Of a stretch of DNA of 64,000 nucleotides, positions 26,089 through 36,059 are shown in pieces. Source of the stretch: JABFRJ01 sp963847145 (GTDB taxonomy: Bacteria; Pseudomonadota; Alphaproteobacteria; Rhizobiales; Hyphomicrobiaceae); NCBI GenBank assembly GCA_963847145.1, contig CAWJYN010000011.1, positions 310,001 through 374,000 on the forward strand. Reading direction: 5' to 3'. The notes under the pieces are model-generated. The model saw only the letters and a program-made list of their open reading frames with translations. It was not told the origin of the DNA and did not search any database. Every line of letters begins with the position of its first letter. Position 1 is the stretch's first letter. Both the position numbers and the translations under genes were made by a program.

Positions 26089-27685
26089 ATGAGCGGCCAG
26101 ACATCCAACCAGTTCTATATCACCACGCCGATTTTTTATCCGAATGGCGCGCCCCACATCGGGCATGGCTATACGGCCATTGTCACCGATGCGATCGCGC
26201 GGTTCGAGCGGCTCGACGGGAAAGACGTGTTCCACCTGACGGGCACGGACGAGCACGGCCTCAAGATGAAGCAGACGGCCATCAAGGACGGCATCACGCC
26301 GCTGCAGCTGGCCGACAAGAACTCGGCGCAGTTCCGCGATCTGATGACGGCGCTGGGAACTGCGCACGACGATTTCATCCGCACCACCGAGCTCCGGCAT
26401 TACGAGGCGTGCCAGGAGTTGTGGCGGCGCATGGAAGCGTCCGGTGATATCTATTTGAACAAATACGGTGGCTGGTACTCAGTGCGTCAGGAAGCCTACT
26501 TCGGTGAAGAAGAGACGACTGTCGGCGAGGACGGCGTGCGGCGTGAGCCGTTGGGCTCGCCCGTCGAGTGGACGGAGGAGGAGAGCTATTTTTTCCGGCT
26601 GTCGAAGTATCAGGACAAGCTTCTCGCGCATTATGCAGCGCATCCGGAGTTCATTCTGCCACCGGAGCGGCGCAACGAAGTGGTGAGCTTCGTGTCGGGC
26701 GGGTTGCAGGATCTCTCCATCAGCCGCGGGACGCTTGATTGGGGCGTGCCGGTACCGTTGAACCCTAGCCACGTGATGTACGTGTGGACGGACGCTTTGA
26801 CGAACTACGTGACGGCGACCGGGGTCCTGAACAAGGGCGAGCAATCCGCGCAAAAAATACTGGCCGGCGCAGGTGCATATCATCGGCAAGGACATCATGC
26901 GCTTTCACGCGGTGTACTGGCCGGCGTTCCTGATGAGCGCGGGCGTCGCGTTGCCGGAGCGCGTGTTCGCACACGGGTTCCTCAACAACCGCGGGGAGAA
27001 GATGTCGAAGTCGGTGGGCAACGTGATCGACCCGTTTGATCTCGTGAAGGCCTATGGCCGCGATGCGGTGCGCTATTTCTTTCTGCGGGAAGCCACCTTT
27101 GGCGCCGACGGCAGCTACAGCCACGAGGCGATTGTGGCGCGTATGAATGCTGATCTGGCCAACGGGCTCGGCAATTTGGCGCAGCGGTCGTTGTCGATGA
27201 TTGCCAAGAACTTCGGCGGTGTGGTGCCGGCGCCAGGTCCGCTCACGGCTGAAGATCAGGCGATGCTGGCAACGGCCGACGCGCTCTATGCGAAGGCGCG
27301 CGCGGCGATGGATACGCAAGGGATCAAGGTGTGGCTCGATGCGGTGTGGGCGGCCATCGGCGATGCGGATCGATATTTTGCGAGTGAGAAACCGTTCGAA
27401 AAATCGCACAGTCTCGAACGCAAAGGCACGATCCTCTACGTGACGGCGGAAGTCGTGCGGCAGCTGGCGATCCTGACGCAGCCGGCGATGCCGGAGGCAT
27501 GTGGCAAGCTGCTGGATCTGTTGGGGCAGACAGCGGGCCAGCGGAGTTTTGCGTCGCTTGGTGCGGCTCACCGATTGGCGGCGGGGCTGACATTGCCAGC
27601 GCCGACTGGCGTGTTCCCGCGGTACGTCGATCCGGATGCGGCGGTGGTCGAGCCGAAGCCATCGAAGGGGAAGAAGAGTGTGTAA
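26089..27685 (+). CDS. metG: Methionyl-tRNA synthetase, interrupted by a +1 homopolymer frameshift
   Basis: Class I synthetase charging tRNA-Met. The N-terminal part from ATG 26089 (after GGAG) has PHIGHGY (HIGH signature, residues 22-28), TGTDEHGLKMKQ and WGVPVP. The C-terminal part, in the +1 frame, has VHIIGKDIMRFH and GEKMSKSVGN (KMSKS). The first frame runs on to a stop at 27039 with nonsense sequence; the second is open from 26873 to 27685. Removing one A from the A6 run at 26852-26857 joins them as AQKYWPAQVHIIGKDI, which matches the family. The corrected product is about 531 residues. Because metG is normally essential, a base-calling error or transcriptional slippage is likelier than true inactivation. 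It ends base-to-base against the convergent macro-domain gene. Confidence 0.9.
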
Positions 27686-28996
27686 CTACGCCGGCTCACG
27701 GCATTCGTACTTGAGTTTAAGCTGGTTGAAGGCGGTGGTGCACAACTCGTCGTCCTGGTCGGTGTAGGCCTGGAAATAGATGCGTTTCAGGCTGAACTCC
27801 GGCCACATCTCGATGTAATTCTTGGCCGTCCGGATCAGGTTGGTCGCGACTGTTTGAGCATCCTCCTGTTGCCCGCGCGTGCCGAACAGCGGGATTAAGA
27901 TGCTGTCGGCGCGCGCACGCATGCCGAAGCGGCACTTCAGACTGCGATTGTAGGCGTCGGCGACGTCGAGGACGGTTGCGATGCTGCTGCCGTAACCGCG
28001 GATTGTGCGGTAGCCGGTGCCGGGCTCGCCGTACTGCGCCGCAACGTGGATCACAGCTTTCACGTTGTTTGTGTGACGCAGCCCGCCACTGGAGGTCAGA
28101 ACAACCGTTCCCGGCTCAACCGTGTAGGCTTTTCCGACTTTACGCCAGAGTTCTCTCGCGATGCAGTCGTCGGTGACCGCGCCGCGTGCATCGCGCGTTG
28201 CACCCCAATAGCGAATGTAAGAGGAGATCGAATTGTCGTGGTAGCGGCCCATCTGCAGTTTGGTGTTCTCCGGATTGACCCAGATATCGACCATATCGAT
28301 GTTGGCGTGGTCACCCCAGACGATGCACAGTTTGGTGTTTGGCGCGTTTGGCGATGACCAGATGAACGTCTTTCGCTCAGATTTCAGTGCGGCGCGTCGC
28401 GAGACATTCAAGCCCGAGAACAGCGTGTGCACGAGGCTGTCAACACTGCGGCCTTCAAGGCTATTCAAGATGTTGGTGCGGATCAAGGCCTTGGAATGCT
28501 CAATCGCGGCGTCGTCGCTGAGGTCATATTCCACGGCTCGGAGGCCGCTGATGTTGAAGGGTATCGCATCCTTGCCCGCCTGCTTGAGGATGATCGTGCC
28601 CCAACGTTTGGCCGCGTGACGGACGCCGAGCTCGTACATGACGTTGGCGTTGCCGGTCGTAATATCGACGATGGCAATGTCGCTCTTCAGGATTTGATCG
28701 ATCATGTCGCGATGAATGAGGCCGGCAGAGCTGATTTCGTCGGAGCGCAGGCATGTGAGGCCTAAGCCCGGGACTTCCTTGCGATCTTTTGAGGCCGGTT
28801 CACCCATGATCGCTGGTTTTATCAGTCGATCGTAGACGTCGTTGAAATCGATGATGTGATCGGTGCCCGAGACCTTCTTTTCGCCGAACGGCATGATCAC
28901 AAAGCACGATCGGTCAACAACCGCTTCTTTTCGGGGTGGCAGAAATAGACTTAGGTCAGCGGCGCTCTGGCCAGGTAAAGTCACAGCATCGTTCAT
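27686..28996 (-). CDS. TIR/deoxyribosyltransferase-like domain fused to a macro domain
   Basis: A 436-residue cytoplasmic protein of two domains. Residues 30-160 carry CFVIMPFGEK (31-40), IDFNDVYDRLIKPAI (49-63), a SDIAIVDITTGNANVMYELG block ending at 124 with candidate catalytic Glu122, and RHAAKRWGTIIL. This pattern belongs to nucleoside-deoxyribosyltransferase/TIR-like domains also found next to TRAFs-binding (ASK-like) proteins. Residues 222-430 form a macro domain: IVWGDHANIDMVDIWV, NPEN (241-244, replacing NAAN), GTVVLTSSGGL (296-306), VIHVAA (315-320), PLFGTRGQQ (369-377). Macro domains bind or hydrolyse ADP-ribose derivatives, and TIR-like domains can cleave NAD+ or nucleotides. A nucleotide-signal or stress/defence role is therefore inferred, not shown. 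It is inserted in opposite orientation between metG and tatD. Confidence 0.8.
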   Translation of the reverse strand: MNDAVTLPGQSAADLSLFLPPRKEAVVDRSCFVIMPFGEKKVSGTDHIIDFNDVYDRLIKPAIMGEPASKDRKEVPGLGLTCLRSDEISSAGLIHRDMIDQILKSDIAIVDITTGNANVMYELGVRHAAKRWGTIILKQAGKDAIPFNISGLRAVEYDLSDDAAIEHSKALIRTNILNSLEGRSVDSLVHTLFSGLNVSRRAALKSERKTFIWSSPNAPNTKLCIVWGDHANIDMVDIWVNPENTKLQMGRYHDNSISSYIRYWGATRDARGAVTDDCIARELWRKVGKAYTVEPGTVVLTSSGGLRHTNNVKAVIHVAAQYGEPGTGYRTIRGYGSSIATVLDVADAYNRSLKCRFGMRARADSILIPLFGTRGQQEDAQTVATNLIRTAKNYIEMWPEFSLKRIYFQAYTDQDDELCTTAFNQLKLKYECREPA

Positions 28997-29158
28997 GATT
29001 GGCCCCGTCTATGTGGCAATCGCAATAGTCACGTGAACAGCCGCGTGGTCTGCAGTCTGGAGAAAACGTCGCACCGCGCCAAGGGCACGTCAAGGCAAAC
29101 GCGCGCCCGGGAATTGGCCGTCTTGCAATCGGCCAGGAAACCCTGCAGTTCCAGCCTC

Positions 29159-29938
29159 ATGACCCTCGTCGACCACCACACCCATCTTGATTTTCCTGAC
29201 TTTGCGCCGGAGTTGGAGGCGGTGGTGGCGCGCGCGGCGGCGGCGGGGGTGATCGCGATGACGACGATTTCGACACGGATCGCCAAGTACGATGTCTATC
29301 GCGGCATCGCCGAGCGGTTTCCGGGTGTGTACTTTTCGATTGGCACGCATCCGCATTATGCGCACGAAGAGCTGGATGTGCCGGTCGCCGATATCATCGC
29401 CAAGTCCAAGCACCCAAAGTGCATCGCGATCGGCGAGGCGGGGCTTGATTACTTCTATCAGAAGAGCCCGAAAGAGGCGCAGGCTCAGGGTTTCCGAATG
29501 CACATCGAGGCGGCGCGTGAGACCGGCTTACCGCTGGAGATTCACTCGCGAGACGCGGACGAGGATACCATCGCCATTCTTGAAGACGAGATGGCGAATG
29601 GGGCATTCAAAGCTGTGCTGCACTGCTTTACGGGAGGGCAGAAGCTGGCCGATCGCGCGGTTGCGCTGGGGCTTTATGTGTCCGCGTCGGGTGTGATCAC
29701 GTATAAAAAAAGCGAGGATCTGCGCGCGATCTTTGCAACCGTGCCGCTGGACCGTTTGCTGGTGGAAACAGACGCCCCGTATCTTGGGCCGGGGCCGCAC
29801 CGCGGCAAACGCAACGAGCCGGCGTTCGTGGTGCACACGGCGGCGGCGCTGGCCGACGTGAAGGGCGTGAGCCGCGAGGACATGGCGCGGGCGACGACGG
29901 ACAATTTTTACCGGCTGTATGCCAAGGCTGTGCGGTAG
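29159..29938 (+). CDS. tatD: TatD family metal-dependent hydrolase (DNase)
   Basis: A 259-residue TIM-barrel amidohydrolase. LVDHHTHLDF (metal-binding HxH), GTHPHYAHE, IGEAGLDYFY (metal Glu), LEIHSRDADED, LHCFTGG and LVETDAPYLGP are the TatD motifs. The family acts as 3'-5' exonuclease and endonuclease in DNA repair. The ATG at 29159 starts MTLVDHHTHLDF; the frame upstream is unlike coding sequence. In many rhizobia tatD follows metG directly; here a leftward macro-domain gene separates them. Confidence 0.92.
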   Translation: MTLVDHHTHLDFPDFAPELEAVVARAAAAGVIAMTTISTRIAKYDVYRGIAERFPGVYFSIGTHPHYAHEELDVPVADIIAKSKHPKCIAIGEAGLDYFYQKSPKEAQAQGFRMHIEAARETGLPLEIHSRDADEDTIAILEDEMANGAFKAVLHCFTGGQKLADRAVALGLYVSASGVITYKKSEDLRAIFATVPLDRLLVETDAPYLGPGPHRGKRNEPAFVVHTAAALADVKGVSREDMARATTDNFYRLYAKAVR

Positions 29939-29980
29939 TGCAACTGCTCTATCGAGGCAGGGACAGTTCGTCTCTTTTTT

Positions 29981-30065
29981 CGTCATCCCGGCGCAGGCCG
30001 GGACCCACGACACTTCGGAGCAAACGTTATACTTGCCGTGGGCCCCGGCCTTCGCCGGGGTGACG
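29981..30065. repeat. Long REP-like inverted repeat
   Basis: Two near-complementary 29-base arms, 29981-30009 (begins CGTCATCCCGGCGC) and 30037-30065 (ends GCCGGGGTGACG), flank a 27-base centre. Each arm is itself a small hairpin (CCCGGC..GCCGGG; CCCCGGCC..GCCGGGG). The CGTCATCCCGGC...GCCGGGACC sequence is a dispersed palindrome familiar from alphaproteobacterial intergenic DNA. It lies between the convergent tatD and hslO genes and may also stop transcription from both sides. Confidence 0.75.
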
Positions 30066-30114
30066 AGAGAGTGGTGAGAGTGTGTAGTCGGAACCATTTT
30101 GCAGAGGCGCGACC

Positions 30115-31089
30115 TCACCCCACACCGTCCTCGGCGCCGTAGGTGTAGATGGTGGAACAGAACTCGCACGTGGCGGCCAGGCGGCCGTTTTCGTCGCGGA
30201 GATCGGCAAGGGCTTCGGCGTCGAATCCTTGCAAGTAGCCGAGCAGGCGCTCGCGCGAGCAGCGGCACTTGGCGATGAGTGGTGCGGGTGGACGTGCGGT
30301 GACGCCTTCTTCGTGGAAGAGACGGTACAGCAGGCGGCGGGGATCGAGCGTGGGGTCGGTCAGCTCGTGATCTTCGACGGTGGCGGCGAGCAGTTTGACG
30401 CGCGTCCAGTTCTCGTCGTCCTCGCCTTCAAGCGTCGCGTCGCGCGTGTCGTCGTCGACGGGGGTGGCCAAGCCACCGGTGCGGGCCACCTGCTGGATCA
30501 TCAGCCCGCCGGCGCGCCAGTGCCAGGCACCGCCCGCGAACTGACGGGCGACGGCGAGGCGGATGAGGGTCGGCAGCTGTTCCGACTGGCGGAAATAGGT
30601 GTGCGCGGCGTCTGTCAACGTCATGCGGTCAAGCGGCACGATGCCCTGATAGCGATCCATATCGCCGCCAGGATCGATGGTCATGGCGAGATAGCCGTGG
30701 CCGAGGAGGCCGGCTTGCACACTGGCCGGCAAAGCGCCGGCTGGTGTAACGGCGGGAAGGCGTGCAGCGTCCGCGCTCGCATAGCCGCGGAGATGGCCGG
30801 GGACCCGATAGTCGGCCACCAGCATGCCGAGTGGGCCGTCGGTCTTGGTCTGCAGAATGAGTTGGCCGTCAAATTTCAGAGCGGAGCCGAGCAGGGCCGC
30901 GAGCACGAGCGCTTCGCCGAGTGCGACGCTGACCGGCTCAGGATAGGCGTGGCTAGTCAGGACCGTATCAACAGCTGCGCCGAGCCGCACCAGACGCCCG
31001 CTGACGCCGGCTCCACTGGTCGCGAACGGCAGCACCACATCGTCCGGATGCAGACTGGTTGCAGGCATGGTTTTCGGTGGCTTGGTCAT
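30115..31089 (-). CDS. hslO: Hsp33 family redox-regulated chaperone
   Basis: A 324-residue holdase activated by oxidation. The C-terminal zinc site is KCRCSRE and TCEFCSTIYTY (CxC...CxxC, about residues 273-313), the redox switch of Hsp33. The core contains GEALVLAALLGSALKFDGQLILQ, GLLGHGYLAMTID and QSEQLPT. The C-terminus is five to ten residues longer than E. coli Hsp33 but otherwise ordinary. Transcribed leftward toward tatD, with the REP-like repeat in between. Confidence 0.95.
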   Translation of the reverse strand: MTKPPKTMPATSLHPDDVVLPFATSGAGVSGRLVRLGAAVDTVLTSHAYPEPVSVALGEALVLAALLGSALKFDGQLILQTKTDGPLGMLVADYRVPGHLRGYASADAARLPAVTPAGALPASVQAGLLGHGYLAMTIDPGGDMDRYQGIVPLDRMTLTDAAHTYFRQSEQLPTLIRLAVARQFAGGAWHWRAGGLMIQQVARTGGLATPVDDDTRDATLEGEDDENWTRVKLLAATVEDHELTDPTLDPRRLLYRLFHEEGVTARPPAPLIAKCRCSRERLLGYLQGFDAEALADLRDENGRLAATCEFCSTIYTYGAEDGVG

Positions 31090-31286
31090 CGGTGCGCTTG
31101 GGTTGAGGGGCGGCGATCAGCGGTTCGTAGCGGCCTTAAGCCTCGGCAAGCAAGGCGGAATGGCTTTTGCCGGCCTTAGCGCTGGAATTTTGCCGTTAGA
31201 GGGCACTGTTTTCGCTGTGTGCGAGGCAGTGCGTGCCGTTGCAACTCGAGCGAATTGGCCTAGGCTCAGCGATTACGGAGGCCATC

Positions 31287-33146
<1,860 letters not shown>

Positions 33147-33279
33147 TCGCTGATGAGCGGTCGACGAAGTTAAAGTCGGGTGTTAAGACGCACTCCGATG
33201 TGATCCCATTATCCTCAAGGGGACCGGTTGCGCTGAAGGGGCGCCGGTGGAGATGGGGCTGCCAGCAAAGGGGAATGCC

Positions 33280-33960
33280 ATGGGCCGTCATACGGCATGG
33301 CGATCAGGTTCGGCTTTTTTGTTGCGGCGCGGATGGCTGGCCCTGGCCTGCACCGTTGCCGTCCAAGCATGCTTGCCTGAGGCGCGGGTCGAGGCCCAGC
33401 AGCAGCCAGCGCAGCAGCAACCGGCACCGCAAGCCACTGTGCCGGACGAGGCCGATATGAAAGCGCGGGCAGCAAAAGCGCGCGAGTTGACGCACACCTA
33501 CAGCGAGAAGCTGCGAAGTGGGCTGATCAGTGCGCTCAAGGACGGGGGCCCGGTGGGTGCGATCGGTGCGTGCAATACACTCGCACCTGAACTGAATACG
33601 ACTCTCAGCGAAACATCGACGTTCGATGTTGAACGGACGGCGCTGCGGGTGCGCAACACTGAGAACGCGCCCGATAGCTGGGAGCTGGCCGTGCTTGAAC
33701 AGTTCCAAGGAGCGATCGCCAAGGGTAGCGATCCGAAGACCATGGAAACCTACGACGTCGTCATGACCCAGGAGGGGCAGCGGCTGTTCCGCTATATGCG
33801 CCCGATCATGATGCGCGAGCCGTGCCTGATGTGCCACGGTCCCAGTGTGGCTGCTGACGTTAAGGCGGAGATCGCCAAATATTATAGCGACGACAAAGCG
33901 GTCGGGTTCAATCTGGGCGAATTGCGTGGCGCATTCAGCTTGGTGCAGCAGCTGGATTGA
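33280..33960 (+). CDS. DUF3365 (Tll0287-like) haem-binding exported protein
   Basis: The 226-residue protein begins with a signal sequence (GWLALACTVAVQACLPEA) and a Gln/Pro-rich linker, followed by a Tll0287-like domain: AIGACNTLAPELN, VRNTENAPDSWE and LMCHGPSVAADVKAEI with a CxxCH haem motif (CLMCH). Such domains are periplasmic haem sensors. VQAC could be a weak lipobox, so a lipoprotein is possible. AGGGG is six to seven bases before ATG 33280. Confidence 0.83.
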   Translation: MGRHTAWRSGSAFLLRRGWLALACTVAVQACLPEARVEAQQQPAQQQPAPQATVPDEADMKARAAKARELTHTYSEKLRSGLISALKDGGPVGAIGACNTLAPELNTTLSETSTFDVERTALRVRNTENAPDSWELAVLEQFQGAIAKGSDPKTMETYDVVMTQEGQRLFRYMRPIMMREPCLMCHGPSVAADVKAEIAKYYSDDKAVGFNLGELRGAFSLVQQLD

Positions 33961-33974
33961 TCGTTCGGCCACGA

Positions 33975-34172
33975 TCAGGTGCGGGCGCGCAGGCATTCCA
34001 CAAGCAGCGGCGTAAAGGCGGCAGCATTCTCGATCTGGAGGATGTGGCCGAGGTCCCGCATGGCTAACAGCGATGCGCCGCCAATCAGACTTTTGATGTC
34101 GCGGCTTTGGGGCGGCGGCGAAAGGGTGTCATGATCGCCCCACGTCAAAGAGGTCTTAACTGTGAGGTCCAT
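33975..34172 (-). pseudogene. C-terminal fragment of an alpha/beta hydrolase
   Basis: Sixty-five residues, KTSLTWGDHDTLSPPPQS and AMRDLGHILQIENAAAFT, match the end of an alpha/beta hydrolase: the acid-bearing strand (WGDHD) and the catalytic His (GH) with the usual spacing. The nucleophile half of the enzyme is absent. The ATG at 34172 begins two bases after the stop of the upstream membrane-protein gene, so the fragment may still be translated. It is interpreted as a decayed remnant. Confidence 0.55.
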
Positions 34173-34174
34173 GG

Positions 34175-34522
34175 TCAGAGCTTCCGTGCGACTTGAGGCG
34201 CGCCGGCGGCGGCGCCACAACCAAACGCGGTGCCCGGCAAAACCAGCCATGCGCCATGTGCGTACAGGCGCGGCACAAAGCCGGGTGAGCGGCCGCGCAC
34301 GCGGATGTAGCCGGTGCCATTGCTCACGAGCAGCGTATCGCTGGCCGCGAGTGCGCGGAACAGGCTTGGCTCAGGGCCAAAGACCAACACAGTGTCTTCT
34401 GGTTCGAGGGCGGCTGTGAAGCCTGCCAAGGCGCAGAACCAGAGCGTGAGGACGCCGCTGGCGGCTGCAAGGAAGCGCAACGGAGGGGCGGTCGACGATC
34501 CGATGGCGTGCTCAATAGTCAT
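34175..34522 (-). CDS. Small membrane protein of unknown function
   Basis: A 115-residue protein with two hydrophobic helices (about residues 17-37, FLAAASGVLTLWFCALAGF; and 88-107, GAWLVLPGTAFGCGAAAG) around a soluble loop with SNGTGYIRVRGRSPGFVPRLY. ATG at 34522 overlaps the end of the upstream gene by 11 bases; ATGs at 34528 and 34534 are alternatives. It is the last intact gene of an overlapping leftward operon. Not recognised. Confidence 0.6.
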   Translation of the reverse strand: MTIEHAIGSSTAPPLRFLAAASGVLTLWFCALAGFTAALEPEDTVLVFGPEPSLFRALAASDTLLVSNGTGYIRVRGRSPGFVPRLYAHGAWLVLPGTAFGCGAAAGAPQVARKL

Positions 34523-35639
34523 AGACATGCTCAAGGGTCAGCGACGCGGCGTCGAGGCCGCGAATGAGGTCGCAGAGCTTATCGACCTTGACGTCATAAC
34601 CCACTCGCATAAAGCCCGGCCGGGCCTGGATCGGCACCGAGAACAGTTGGCGGGTGTGTGGTGGCGGCGTTGCCGCGCTGGCCGGCGCGATGACGGTCAC
34701 AAGAATACTGCTGTTGCCGGCGATTTCGACAAAGTTGCTGCCGCGCGCGGCGAGGCTGCGGATGATCTCAGTGAATTCGCGATAGCGTGGCGTTTCGATG
34801 AGGGTGCCGGCTGAGCCGAGGTCTTTGATGACGGCGATGCGTGCGTCGGCAGTGAGACTGACGTCAGGCTTGCTGGAGAGGATGCTGCGGATACGCAGGG
34901 GCGCCGGACTGAGCCCGGCCAGCGCCTTGATGACACGCGCGTAAGCGGCCTTCGACCCATACTCCAAGGTAAGGGCGACGCGGCGCTCGAGCTTGCGGAT
35001 GGTGTTGCGGCCAAACACGGGTGTGTCGGCCCAGAAGCGCCAGAGCTTTGTGCCGAAGGGATATTCATACCAAGGGACCTGACGCAGGAACGCGGCGTAG
35101 TCGTCGGCGACCTTGAGCGCGAAGTCGTCTTCGGGCGTGCGCGAGGCGCCGCGGAGCCAGGCAGTGACGCGGCCGATGGTGGTTTCGTAGAGGCCCTTGA
35201 TGCCCATCTCGGCGGTGAAACTGATGCCAATGGTGTAGAGCATCGAATTGTAATCAAACGAGATGGGTCCACGCGCGGATGCTTCGCGTTTGACGCCGCA
35301 AAGGCTGGACCAGAACCCGCGAATGCTGCGCAGATAGCCGAAATCTGATTCACTGCCCTGGCGCATGACGCCGGCCAAGTCCTCATAGGCGTGCACGATC
35401 GACCACTCCGGATAGGTTAGATAGCTGTTGACCTCGTCGCGGCGGTGGGTTGGCTCGATGATGGATCGATAGACAGGCGCGGCAGCGTTGGGTGTTCCGC
35501 GGCAGCTGCTTTCGGTGATGCCGACGGTCAGGGCCACAACGCCGATCAAGGAGGCCAGGGTTACTCCGGCGATCTTTGTTGCGCGCTGCGCCCGCTGTGG
35601 CAGCCGCGACCATGTCTGCCGTAGGGACTGGCCGATCAT
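34512..35639 (-). CDS. Membrane-anchored protein of unknown function
   Basis: A 375-residue product with one N-terminal membrane helix (about residues 23-43, KIAGVTLASLIGVVALTVGI) and a large exported or cytoplasmic part. Conserved-looking stretches include RRDEVNSYLTYPEWSIVHAY, SFDYNSMLYTIGISF and WYEYPFGTKLWRFW. No family was recognised. Its start overlaps the preceding DUF4383-like gene by ATGA and its end overlaps the next membrane gene, so the three are translationally coupled. Confidence 0.7.
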   Translation of the reverse strand: MIGQSLRQTWSRLPQRAQRATKIAGVTLASLIGVVALTVGITESSCRGTPNAAAPVYRSIIEPTHRRDEVNSYLTYPEWSIVHAYEDLAGVMRQGSESDFGYLRSIRGFWSSLCGVKREASARGPISFDYNSMLYTIGISFTAEMGIKGLYETTIGRVTAWLRGASRTPEDDFALKVADDYAAFLRQVPWYEYPFGTKLWRFWADTPVFGRNTIRKLERRVALTLEYGSKAAYARVIKALAGLSPAPLRIRSILSSKPDVSLTADARIAVIKDLGSAGTLIETPRYREFTEIIRSLAARGSNFVEIAGNSSILVTVIAPASAATPPPHTRQLFSVPIQARPGFMRVGYDVKVDKLCDLIRGLDAASLTLEHVYDY

Positions 35640-36040
35640 GCTTTAGGTGCCAGAACGAAGCCGGCAAAGGCTGCGACGCCGCCAAGGACAAGATGGGGCA
35701 AACTGGACAGAAACTTGAACTTGAACGGCAGGTCCAGCACGCCGTTGATCAAGACGCCAAGATCGAGGTAGCCCGATCCGATCATGGTACCCATCAACCC
35801 GTCGAGAAAATACAGGACGCCGAATAGTTTCAGGAATGTGACGGCAGCGCTGCGCGACAGATAGGCGGCGATACCGGCCCAGATGGCAGATGAGGTGTGC
35901 AGCAGATCATTGAACAGATTGAGCTTGAAGAAGCCGAAGGTGAGGCCCTGTGCGTCTTTGAGGCCAGGGATGTAGCTGAGGGCCGTAACCCCGAGCAGCA
36001 CGGCGGCAAAGGCTGCTGCGATAGCGCGACTGCGATCCAT
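35636..36040 (-). CDS. DUF4383-like four-helix membrane protein
   Basis: A 134-residue protein with four predicted membrane helices and the motif FKLNLFNDLLHTSSAIWAGIAAYLS followed by KLFGVLYFLDGLMG, in the style of DUF4383 (quoted here as key stretches). The function of the family is unknown. It stands 19 bases after the FAD oxidoreductase and overlaps the next gene by four bases (ATGA), placing all in one operon. Confidence 0.72.
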   Translation of the reverse strand: MDRSRAIAAAFAAVLLGVTALSYIPGLKDAQGLTFGFFKLNLFNDLLHTSSAIWAGIAAYLSRSAAVTFLKLFGVLYFLDGLMGTMIGSGYLDLGVLINGVLDLPFKFKFLSSLPHLVLGGVAAFAGFVLAPKA

Positions 36041-36059
36041 GCCGGATCTCCGTTCTCAA

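Noticed and set aside
26873..27685. Second half of metG read as an independent gene starting GTG at 26873
   Set aside because: It starts in the middle of the conserved VHIIGKDI stretch and lacks the HIGH half; a one-base homopolymer error explains both halves better.
29033..29158. N-terminal extension of TatD
   Set aside because: The conserved LVDHHTHLDF begins at 29162 and the preceding codons are unlike protein sequence.
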